A program made the position numbers and the translations under genes. Below, piece after piece: positions 1-6,728 of a DNA stretch of 10,992 nucleotides. Under the pieces are notes generated by a model. It was not told the DNA's origin. It ran no database searches and worked only from the letters and a program-made list of their open reading frames with translations. The first letter of the stretch is position 1. Every line of letters begins with the position of its first letter. The DNA is from Clostridiales bacterium (lineage in GTDB: Bacteria; Bacillota; Clostridia; Lachnospirales; JAITVM01), in NCBI GenBank assembly GCA_031285815.1, contig JAITVM010000198.1, positions 1 through 10,992 of the forward strand, read 5' to 3'.

Positions 1-44
1 CACGATTGAGTGGGAATGATGTGCCGAGCGGTGTAAACCCTTGA
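1..44 (+). CDS. Possible 3' end of a gene entering from the left (partial)
   Basis: One plus-strand frame is open from the window edge to a TGA at 42-44 and reads RLSGNDVPSGVNP. The stretch is far too short to assign. Its composition is ordinary coding-like, and no other frame continues as a long gene through 45-239, so if a gene enters from the left it stops here. A tyrosine-recombinase tail crossed my mind, but nothing in 13 residues can support that. It could equally be chance. Confidence 0.15.
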   Translation, partial: RLSGNDVPSGVNP

Positions 45-239
45 TATAAGTGGGTTTCAGAGGATGGAAACGTTTTGGCAACACTGATTGATTATCCATA
101 AGTAAATTGACGGCGTTCGTGCCATTGCTGCACTAAACAACCTAAACGCGATAGATATATGTTCGCCTACATTGATAGAAAGGAGGATGCCGCTTTACCC
201 AATATCCGCTATAGCTAAGGTATTCGCGGCTATTTATAT
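45..239. other. Intergenic stretch without a recognisable gene
   Basis: No frame gives a convincing gene here. An AAAGGAGG ribosome-binding-like motif at 179-186 is followed directly by an ATG at 187-189, which leaves no spacer, and that frame ends at the TGA at 241-243. The frame is open from 106, but its only in-frame ATG is the one at 187. The TGA overlaps the ATG of the next gene as ATGA. A TTGACG at 107-112 resembles a -35 box, but no good -10 box stands at the right distance. The region may be decayed coding sequence or the leader of the 240-971 gene. Confidence 0.3.
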
Positions 240-971
240 ATGATAAACTTTAGAAGCTGGCATGAAGTTGAAGAGTACAATAAAAAGAACCCACCTATGT
301 ACTGTAAAGCCCAGCTATCGAGAATGGGGCTCAAACCTAAAAACCCTGGAGACTACCAAACCCATAAGGTTTTCGGTAATGCGCAATATACATCGGGATG
401 GCGGGAATATAATTTTTATAAGTTAGACAACACAACTGAAAAACGGAAGGTTAATAATATAGTCAAGGATATTCCGGCTACTCCGGGAAACCTTTGTGAG
501 GCTTTGCATATAATTAGCGAGTCTGCAAAAAAGTCCCGCGATACAGCGCAGATCAGCTACTGTTTAAGCAATTATGCACAGGCGAAGCAAGCAAAATGGC
601 GGAAAAGTAATTTATATGATTTGAAAGACAAAATTATTGCATTATTGTCAGAGGATAACATTTTATCATTGCAAGGCTATTACATCCAGCGTGCTACAAG
701 ATGTAAAAGTAATTTAAATGAATTATCAGATATAAATTATCTTGCAATATACACACGTGGCACATTCTGTTTTTATACGGCAGTCAAAGGGCGCCCAGAA
801 AATATGGAGTACCTTGGCGAATTTCGGGGCTTAATACCACAAGATACTAACATACCATGTTCACTAAAATTTAAAGAAGCTGAAAAGCTATTAAGAAGCT
901 ACTATGAATTGTCTTTAAATGAAGGCGTCTTACCACTTTTTACTACAATCAATAAGAGAATGAAAAAATAA
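240..971 (+). CDS. Hypothetical protein, 243 aa, family not recognised
   Basis: I do not recognise this protein. It is soluble and basic, with no signal peptide or membrane segment. The N-terminal part (about residues 1-70) contains a compact block with RSWHEVEEYNKKNPP and QLSRMGLKPK, followed by a W-R-E-Y-N-F-Y-K-L stretch. The middle (about 85-135) is Lys/Ala/Ser-rich and probably helical. The C-terminal part (about 135-243) mixes strand-like and helical segments and ends in a lysine-rich tail. Nothing there looks catalytic. The ATG at 240 has no Shine-Dalgarno site at a usable distance (the nearest AAGG is about 20 bases upstream); the frame is closed by TAA at 216-218 and there is no alternative start before residue 20. 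Translation may be coupled to the upstream frame, whose TGA overlaps this ATG. A strong terminator follows directly, so the gene ends its own transcript. Length and good coding composition argue for a real gene; isolation suggests an accessory gene, which is inference. Confidence 0.65.
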   Translation: MINFRSWHEVEEYNKKNPPMYCKAQLSRMGLKPKNPGDYQTHKVFGNAQYTSGWREYNFYKLDNTTEKRKVNNIVKDIPATPGNLCEALHIISESAKKSRDTAQISYCLSNYAQAKQAKWRKSNLYDLKDKIIALLSEDNILSLQGYYIQRATRCKSNLNELSDINYLAIYTRGTFCFYTAVKGRPENMEYLGEFRGLIPQDTNIPCSLKFKEAEKLLRSYYELSLNEGVLPLFTTINKRMKK

Positions 972-985
972 AGAAATTTAGTTTT

Positions 986-1010
986 GCCTACTTTTTTGTA
1001 GGCTTTTTTT
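986..1010 (+). terminator. Rho-independent terminator of the 240-971 gene
   Basis: GCCTAC at 986-991 pairs with GTAGGC at 998-1003 across a six-T loop, followed by seven T residues at 1004-1010. It begins 15 bases after the stop codon at 969-971. A perfect palindrome, ATTTTGCAAAAT, follows at 1011-1022. Confidence 0.85.
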
Positions 1011-1030
1011 ATTTTGCAAAATGAAAATTT

Positions 1031-1086
1031 AAAAAAGGCAAAACCAGATAAAACGGAGAGGAATCCGATTTAACAGGTTTTGCCTA
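1031..1086 (-). terminator. Probable rho-independent terminator on the minus strand, nested hairpin
   Basis: Read on the minus strand, AGGCAAAACC (1085-1076) pairs with GGTTTTGCCT (1045-1036) in a perfect 10-bp stem, followed by a run of T at 1036-1031. The 30-base loop contains a smaller hairpin, CGGA (1067-1064) with TCCG (1057-1054). It lies about 220 bases beyond the stop of the leftward cyclic-di-GMP gene and is the first good terminator for that transcript. The two terminators of the converging genes sit side by side here. Confidence 0.65.
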
Positions 1087-1307
1087 GTATGCAATAAAAA
1101 ATTGAATATCATTCAATATGTGAGATATTGTATCATATTTTAATATTCTGTTCAATCTAAATTATTCACAATAATACAAAGAAAAATAAAGCATTATAGA
1201 GTAATTTGACTAAAATTCTGATGGCAAAATCTTCTTTTATAAAATAAATATTCACAGCTTTTTTAGGCATGTTTTAATAATTTCTGTATAAGACCAAGTA
1301 TTACATT
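1087..1307. other. AT-rich non-coding stretch between converging genes
   Basis: No open frame, RNA gene or strong hairpin was seen. By position it is the 3' untranslated region of the leftward cyclic-di-GMP gene, lying between its stop codon and the hairpin at 1031-1086. Confidence 0.4.
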
Positions 1308-4300
1308 TTAATCGCCGAGAGGGGGCGCATTTAGGAATTGTGTTTCAAATTCCATTGTGGGGATAGGCTTTGAATACAAGAACCCTTGCAAAATATCAGC
1401 ATTAAAGCCACGCAGGATTTCAGCCTGTGTTTCATTTTCAACGCCCTCCACACAAATAACCCGGTTAATGCTTTGTGTTATTTTTATAATAGAATTGACA
1501 AATTCTTTACAAAAATTATCATTTTCTATATCTATAATAAATGACCGGTCAATTTTTATCTCATCTACGGGCAGCTCCCTGAAGTAGCTCAGCGATGAAT
1601 ATCCGGTACCAAAATCATCGATAGCAATTTTTATGCCCTTGCGCCTTAAAGAACTGAGTACCTTGATCCCTTTTTGAATATCCATAATAAGCGCGGATTC
1701 GGTGATTTCTAATGTTACGTGGGTACATGGGAGCTCGATTTCATTTAAATAATTTAGCAGGCCCTCTTCAAAAAAATCACTGACAAGCTGGTATGCCGAA
1801 ATGTTTATGCTTATAAAAAAATCGCTGCTTATCTCTAATTTGTTATAACAAATCCCCTTTGTCAGCCATTCTTTACATTGGGAAGATGCGGTTTTTAAAA
1901 CCCAGTCCCCAACACTGTTCATAAGCCCGGCGTTTTCTAGCGACGGGAGGAATGCGCCTGGTGGGTAGATTTTGCCATCTGGAGACTGCCACCTGATTAA
2001 AGCTTCTGCGCCAACGCAAATATTGTGTTCTGCAGATAGCAATGGGTGGTAATATAATATAAACCCGCGCATATTATTGTCAACCGAGCGGCGCAGCTCC
2101 ATTTCTAATTTAAGCCGGCTAATATTCTCTTCATAAAGCTCGTTGGAGAATATAAGTGTATTATTTTTTCCGCCAATTTTTATTTTACGTAGGGCAATAT
2201 CACAATTTATCAATAACTCCTCAACGGATTTCCCAAATATAGGGTATTCTATGCACGATATAGAAATAGAATATTGATATGAAACCCCATTGCTTTCGAT
2301 TGGCGTTTTCGAAAGGCTATGAAAGGATTCTAACTGCCGTAGGGCTTGGCTTTTTTTCATGTTAGGGAAGATAATAGCGAACAAATCCCCTTCAAAATGA
2401 TAAACCTTGCCAAAAAAAAGTTTATTATTATTCAGCAGGCCGCCAAAATATTTTAGGAAACGGTTCCCTTCCGCATAGCTGAATATATTATTTACATTGT
2501 TGAAATTATCTATATCGAGTAAGAAAAGGTAACCGGAAACATTATCTGCAGCCAAAATATATTCTAAATCTTCAATAAATTTAAACCTATCAGGCAAGCC
2601 TGAGATAGGGGATATATAATAGTCGCTTTTTAATATCTTATTATACGTATTTAAAAGCTGTAAATTATAAATAAGCCCAACAATTAAAAAGGGGTTGCCA
2701 TTTGGGTCATTATAAACTTGGTTTCTGGATGAAAGCCAAAGCACTTGGTTATTAATGGTTTTTATCCGGTATTCGAAATTTAAATTAGTTAGCGATTCTG
2801 ATTTTATGTCCTTAATAAAATCGCGGAAAATATTTTTATCCTCATACAAAAGGGCTTCTTCGAAAGCTTCAAAATTATTATTTGAAGACCCTTTTAGCTG
2901 GTTGACAATTTCACCATATAGCCTATTTGCCCCATCAGCTAAATTGATTATATATTTACCATCTATCAAATTATCAACTATATGTGAGTTGTGTATTTCA
3001 TTTTCTATATTTATTATTACCCCAGTTATTTCGGCAGGTTTTTTCTCAGGCCCCTCTAATAAAAAGCAGCAGGCTTTTACCCATATATGGGAATTGTTTT
3101 TGCCGATAAGCCTAAAGGGCCATTCTGATTTTGTATGCCCGGGTTCAAAAAATTTATTGATAAAAATATCTAAAGCCTTTATATCCTCAGGGTGGACATG
3201 CTTATAAAATTCTGAAAATTCATCAAAAGCTAATATTTCAGTATCAATTAAATCCGTAACGCCAGAAGAAAACATGGCTTTATGGCTAGAGTAATCTATA
3301 CTGAAGTAAAAAGCTGCTGTGTTTTTAATTATAGCCATTAGCCTTTTAAGTTCGTCCACATTATTAGTTTTTTTGTTATTTACATCACTGTTTAGGGTAC
3401 AAAATTTGTTCCTGCCGGTTTGTTTTGCTAAATAAAGTGCCTTGTCTGCTTCGGTAAAATAAATTTTATAATCCATACCGCGTTCAGGGGCAACTGTAGA
3501 AACCCCAATGCTGACAGAAACGTAGGGCGAAGCCGTAGACCTTGGGTGCTCTAATTTTAATGCCCTAATATTCTCAATCAACCTATTGGCCAGTATATTT
3601 GCCTGTTCTGGGTTGACACATGGCAAAATTATTGCAAACTCTTCGCCGCCATACCTTGCAATAATATCTGATTTGCGCAAAAAGCTGGATTTTATAGCTT
3701 GTGCGACTGCAACTAGGCATTGGTCCCCTTTTGGGTGGCCAAAGTAATCATTGTATAATTTAAAAAAATCTATATCTAAAAGCATAAAGCTAACGTTTGT
3801 GTTAGAGCGCATTGCGTGGCTCCAGACTTTTTCTGTTTCAATTTCAAAATAACGCCGGTTCCCGATTTTTGTTAGAGGGTCGGTTAATGACATTTTTTCC
3901 AGCTCACTGTTTAATGTATTTAACTTATTATTAGATATTGCCATGTTTTCTGCAAAAGAAGCCATTTTTTTGCTGCTTATTAAGATATTTATCCTGGACA
4001 TATAAAAATAAATGGCCAAAAAATAGACTGCTACCGTGATAAAAATTGAGTTGTATAGATAAATATTGCCGGCCAAAGCAGTATAGTATTTTGAAATAAC
4101 TATTAAATATACCCCCAGGTTTGAGGCTGTTAAAAATATTAATGTTGCAGGGTTAACAGCTGGCAAAAGCGCAACGGCGGCCGATGCCGCAAAAAAACAA
4201 AACAATGACTGTGATGACGCAGTGCTTATATAATATAAAAAATATTGCATTAAAATAAATAGGGACATGAAACTTAATACAATATAATTATTCAGTTGTG

Positions 4301-4634
4301 TTGTTTTATTGGATTTATTTATTTTATAAAATATATATCCAAATGCGGCATATAAAACAGAACAAAATAAAAAAGCCTGCCTAAAAGTGTTTTGGATACT
4401 TAGGGCCTTGAATATGTATTGGTTCATTGAAAAAATTTCCAATAATAAAACGCTTGTTAATGTTAAGTAAAGCCATTTTTTGTTTGATAGCTGCATAGCG
4501 CTATTAACGTATTCAAAATAAACATCTTTTTTACGCATTTTTAAGGCTTCATTAAATTTAAGTAAAATTGGTTCGCTTATTTTTTGGTCAAAATTTGACT
4601 CTTGTGCGGTTTCGTTTAGCGAGTCCATTTTCAT
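1308..4634 (-). CDS. Membrane-bound GGDEF-PAS-PAS-GGDEF-EAL cyclic-di-GMP cyclase/phosphodiesterase
   Basis: This 1108-residue protein should make and break the second messenger cyclic di-GMP. Residues about 54-214 hold around six hydrophobic membrane segments, followed by a short linker helix (about 220-248). The first GGDEF domain (about 250-415) is intact: GGEEF at 329-333, DIDFFKLYND upstream, and an RxxD inhibitory site (R320, D323) five residues before GGEEF, so product feedback is expected. Two PAS_3-like regions follow (about 435-545 and 550-660). A second GGDEF-like domain (about 668-832) has EGDLF at 748-752 in place of GG(D/E)EF and lacks RxxD, so it is probably catalytically dead. 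The EAL domain (about 838-1095) keeps every metal and catalytic position: E877 (EAL), N944, E976, D1006-D1007, K1027, E1063 and Q1083, with near-canonical spacing. Start: AGAGG on the minus strand at 4646-4642, seven bases before ATG 4634; a second ATG lies two codons in. It is a single gene divergent from the UPF0316-sbcDC operon. I saw no cyclic-di-GMP riboswitch upstream and no clear sigma-A promoter. Net activity (cyclase or phosphodiesterase) cannot be read from sequence. Confidence 0.95.
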   Translation of the reverse strand: MKMDSLNETAQESNFDQKISEPILLKFNEALKMRKKDVYFEYVNSAMQLSNKKWLYLTLTSVLLLEIFSMNQYIFKALSIQNTFRQAFLFCSVLYAAFGYIFYKINKSNKTTQLNNYIVLSFMSLFILMQYFLYYISTASSQSLFCFFAASAAVALLPAVNPATLIFLTASNLGVYLIVISKYYTALAGNIYLYNSIFITVAVYFLAIYFYMSRINILISSKKMASFAENMAISNNKLNTLNSELEKMSLTDPLTKIGNRRYFEIETEKVWSHAMRSNTNVSFMLLDIDFFKLYNDYFGHPKGDQCLVAVAQAIKSSFLRKSDIIARYGGEEFAIILPCVNPEQANILANRLIENIRALKLEHPRSTASPYVSVSIGVSTVAPERGMDYKIYFTEADKALYLAKQTGRNKFCTLNSDVNNKKTNNVDELKRLMAIIKNTAAFYFSIDYSSHKAMFSSGVTDLIDTEILAFDEFSEFYKHVHPEDIKALDIFINKFFEPGHTKSEWPFRLIGKNNSHIWVKACCFLLEGPEKKPAEITGVIINIENEIHNSHIVDNLIDGKYIINLADGANRLYGEIVNQLKGSSNNNFEAFEEALLYEDKNIFRDFIKDIKSESLTNLNFEYRIKTINNQVLWLSSRNQVYNDPNGNPFLIVGLIYNLQLLNTYNKILKSDYYISPISGLPDRFKFIEDLEYILAADNVSGYLFLLDIDNFNNVNNIFSYAEGNRFLKYFGGLLNNNKLFFGKVYHFEGDLFAIIFPNMKKSQALRQLESFHSLSKTPIESNGVSYQYSISISCIEYPIFGKSVEELLINCDIALRKIKIGGKNNTLIFSNELYEENISRLKLEMELRRSVDNNMRGFILYYHPLLSAEHNICVGAEALIRWQSPDGKIYPPGAFLPSLENAGLMNSVGDWVLKTASSQCKEWLTKGICYNKLEISSDFFISINISAYQLVSDFFEEGLLNYLNEIELPCTHVTLEITESALIMDIQKGIKVLSSLRRKGIKIAIDDFGTGYSSLSYFRELPVDEIKIDRSFIIDIENDNFCKEFVNSIIKITQSINRVICVEGVENETQAEILRGFNADILQGFLYSKPIPTMEFETQFLNAPPLGD

Positions 4635-4860
4635 ATTTGAACCTCTTCCCGTAATAATTTCTTTTGAAAAAATTTTTCATGGCTAATGTAATTTATAGAA
4701 AATAAGCAAGCTGTATGTTGGCTATGCAATCAAAAATTCGCGTATTTATTAAACCCTTGTCAATGCATTGCTAGCTTTATATCGACAATAAACTACTAAA
4801 ACTTAATTGAATTATAATTAAAGTGATAATTGGTTTCCATGATATTCCCCCGATAAAGGC
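4635..4860. other. Divergent intergenic control region, leftward half
   Basis: This AT-rich stretch must contain the promoter of the leftward cyclic-di-GMP gene. A TTGACA-like hexamer is present on the minus strand around 4770, but no good TATAAT partner stands 16-18 bases from it, so I do not call a promoter. No open frame or RNA gene was seen. Confidence 0.4.
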
Positions 4861-4890
4861 TCGACTAATAAGGCAGCTTAGGTATATAAT
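4861..4890 (+). promoter_or_regulatory. Candidate sigma-A promoter of the UPF0316-sbcD-sbcC operon
   Basis: TCGACT (4861-4866; one mismatch to TTGACT) and a perfect TATAAT (4885-4890) are separated by 18 bases. The box lies 58 bases before the first ATG of the operon, which leaves a leader of about 50 bases carrying the hairpin described next. The spacing and the exact -10 box are the support; no start site is proven. Confidence 0.5.
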
Positions 4891-4912
4891 AATTTAAGTT
4901 TGAAAACTATTC

Positions 4913-4941
4913 TCCCTTTAAGCAATAAAAGGGCAAAGGGG
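4913..4941 (+). promoter_or_regulatory. Leader hairpin with two alternative pairings, one masking the ribosome binding site
   Basis: CCCTTT (4914-4919) can pair with either of two adjacent copies of AAAGGG: 4928-4933, giving an 8-base loop, or 4935-4940, giving a 15-base loop and an added G-U pair from 4941 to 4913. The second copy is the Shine-Dalgarno site (AAGGGG, 4936-4941, seven bases before ATG 4949). The first fold leaves that site free and the second covers it. Whether this switches translation is inference; both stems are short. Confidence 0.35.
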
Positions 4942-4948
4942 TACTTTT

Positions 4949-5455
4949 ATGTTGGTTTATTTAGGTATTTTTGGCGCAAAAGTAGTAGAGGTATCGTTAG
5001 CGACACTAAGGATCGTGCTGATTAACCGTGGGCAGAAGCTGTTAGGCTCGATTATTGGCTTCTTCGAGGTCCTTATTTGGCTTTTTGTTGTTAATCTGGT
5101 TTTAACAGATGTTACAGAAGATTTTATGAAAGTAGTAGTTTATTGTTTCGCGTTTTCATGCGGGAACTATATCGGTTCGACTATTGAAGAGAAACTTGCC
5201 ATTGGGATGTCTGTTATTGAAGTTTTAATTGAGGCTGATAAATCAGAAGATTTAGCAGAAATATTGAGGCAGAATGGTTATGGCGTGACAACAATAGGTT
5301 CATCGGGGAAGGAGAAGAAGATGGCTATTATAAAAGTCTTCCTGAAAAGAAGGAGCATACCTGACGCACACGGCATTATTGTGAAAAACTACCCTGAAAG
5401 CATTGTTTCTGTTAGCGATGTTAAAAAAATTGTAGGCGGGTATATAAAAAAATAG
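4949..5455 (+). CDS. UPF0316 family membrane protein (DUF5698 + DUF2179)
   Basis: The protein has 168 residues and unknown function. Residues about 1-80 form three hydrophobic membrane segments typical of the UPF0316/DUF5698 family (as in Bacillus subtilis YebE), with the family-like KVVEVSLATLRIVLINRG early on and GNYIGSTIEEKLAIG at the end of the third segment. Residues about 90-165 form the cytoplasmic DUF2179 domain, a small alpha/beta fold also found at the C-terminus of YitT-type membrane proteins, here with a NGYGVTTIGSSGKEKKMAI block. Length is normal for the family. The start is supported by AAGGGG seven bases upstream. It is the first gene of a rightward operon and is followed after 42 bases by sbcD. 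A transport or small-molecule sensing role is often guessed for such proteins; nothing here proves one. Confidence 0.88.
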   Translation: MLVYLGIFGAKVVEVSLATLRIVLINRGQKLLGSIIGFFEVLIWLFVVNLVLTDVTEDFMKVVVYCFAFSCGNYIGSTIEEKLAIGMSVIEVLIEADKSEDLAEILRQNGYGVTTIGSSGKEKKMAIIKVFLKRRSIPDAHGIIVKNYPESIVSVSDVKKIVGGYIKK

Positions 5456-5497
5456 CTACCCATAATGGGGTATAAATTAGTTTTGGAGGCGCTGATT

Positions 5498-6685
5498 ATG
5501 AATATTTTGCATACGTCTGATTGGCACTTAGGAAAATATTTGGAAGGGTATCCGAGGATAGCCGAACAAGAACTGTTTATTGATGAATTATGCGGGATAT
5601 GTGAAGAAAAAGAAATTGAGCTAGTTATAATAGCCGGGGATATTTATGATTCGGCCAACCCACCGGCAGCGGCAGAAACGCTTTTTTATAAAGCCATAAT
5701 GCGTTTAGCTGATGACGGCAGGAGAAAAATAATTGTAGCCGCCGGGAACCATGACAGCCCGGCTAGGCTTTTAGCCATAAGCCCATTGGTATTTAGGCAA
5801 GGCATAATAATTTTGGGGACAGCAAAAACAGTAATCCCGGTAGGGGTTTATGGTGGTTTTGAAATAACCAGGTCTGGCGAAGGCTTTTTTGAAATGTTAG
5901 TGAATGGCGTGGGGGTTGTTATTGGATACTTAGCTTACCCAAGTGAAAAAAATATTGATTCATTAATATATAATATGGAAGGTAGCGGGCAGGCCCAATT
6001 TTCGGACAAGGTCAAAGATATTATTGATAGAATTAATGAAAACTTTCAGGAGGGCAGCATAAATATTTTTATTGGCCATTTTTATATAGCAGGTGGCAGC
6101 ATGGAGAAATCAGAAAGGGATATTTCGCTTGGGGGGAGCTATGCGGTAAGCCCCGGTGTTTTGCCCAAAAAAGCAGATTATATTGCCATGGGCCATTTAC
6201 ACAGGCCGCAAGCTGTTGCAAAAACTAAAAATGCTTTTTATTCAGGCTCGCCTATACAATATGACAAGAGTGAAAGGCGGCACCCAAAATGTGTTTTTGT
6301 AGCTAAGCTTGATAAAATAGCAAACCAGGTTGAAAAAATCTATTTAAGGAATTACAAGCCTATTGAAGTTTGGGAAGCGGGCTCTATTGAGGAAGCTATT
6401 GATATGTGCAAAGAAAACCGGGGCAAGGATTGTTTTGTTTATCTTGAAATAAAAACCAGCCGGGTTTTAAAGCAAAGCGAATTTAAGGAAATCCTTTCGG
6501 CCAAGAAAGATATTATTGAAATAACCCCTATTTTAGAACCGGACGGGTATACAAAAAACCAGGGCTTTAATAATGATAAACCCATAGAAGAAGAGTTTAT
6601 TGAGTTTTATAATGCTAAACGTGGTGTGGCCCCCGCCGGGGAACTAATAAAGGTTTTTTTAGAAGAGGCCAGAGGTTTACCTTAA
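5498..6685 (+). CDS. sbcD: Exonuclease SbcCD subunit D (Mre11-like nuclease)
   Basis: This is the nuclease subunit of SbcCD, the cytoplasmic complex that cleaves DNA hairpins and trims blocked or cruciform DNA ends in an ATP-controlled way. The 395-residue protein has the full metallophosphoesterase set: DWH (D8, H10) near the N-terminus, GDIYDS (D48), GNHD (N84, H85), GHF (H194) and GHLH (H233, H235), followed by the YSGSP block typical of SbcD. Residues about 270-395 form the C-terminal capping region. I chose ATG 5498 rather than the upstream in-frame ATG at 5465, because a strong TTGGAGG stands eight bases before 5498 and the protein then starts MNILHTSDWH, as the family does; the eleven extra residues from 5465 have no such support. 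It is 42 bases after the UPF0316 gene and 43 before the chosen sbcC start, so co-transcription is likely. Confidence 0.96.
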   Translation: MNILHTSDWHLGKYLEGYPRIAEQELFIDELCGICEEKEIELVIIAGDIYDSANPPAAAETLFYKAIMRLADDGRRKIIVAAGNHDSPARLLAISPLVFRQGIIILGTAKTVIPVGVYGGFEITRSGEGFFEMLVNGVGVVIGYLAYPSEKNIDSLIYNMEGSGQAQFSDKVKDIIDRINENFQEGSINIFIGHFYIAGGSMEKSERDISLGGSYAVSPGVLPKKADYIAMGHLHRPQAVAKTKNAFYSGSPIQYDKSERRHPKCVFVAKLDKIANQVEKIYLRNYKPIEVWEAGSIEEAIDMCKENRGKDCFVYLEIKTSRVLKQSEFKEILSAKKDIIEITPILEPDGYTKNQGFNNDKPIEEEFIEFYNAKRGVAPAGELIKVFLEEARGLP

Positions 6686-6728
6686 GCTATAAGTGGAATA
6701 TTTTTTTGCATGATGGGGGTGTATGTTA

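Noticed and set aside
187..243. A short frame reading MPLYPISAIAKVF, reminiscent of the start of MerR-type regulators, behind AAAGGAGG
   Set aside because: The motif abuts the ATG with no spacer, the frame ends after 18 codons and no DNA-binding recognition helix follows. Too short to call.
4635..4948. A cyclic-di-GMP (GEMM) riboswitch in the divergent control region
   Set aside because: None of the conserved GEMM core or its two-stem layout is visible on either strand.
5465..5497. Longer SbcD start at the upstream in-frame ATG
   Set aside because: No ribosome binding site at that ATG, while TTGGAGG stands eight bases before ATG 5498, which gives the usual family N-terminus.
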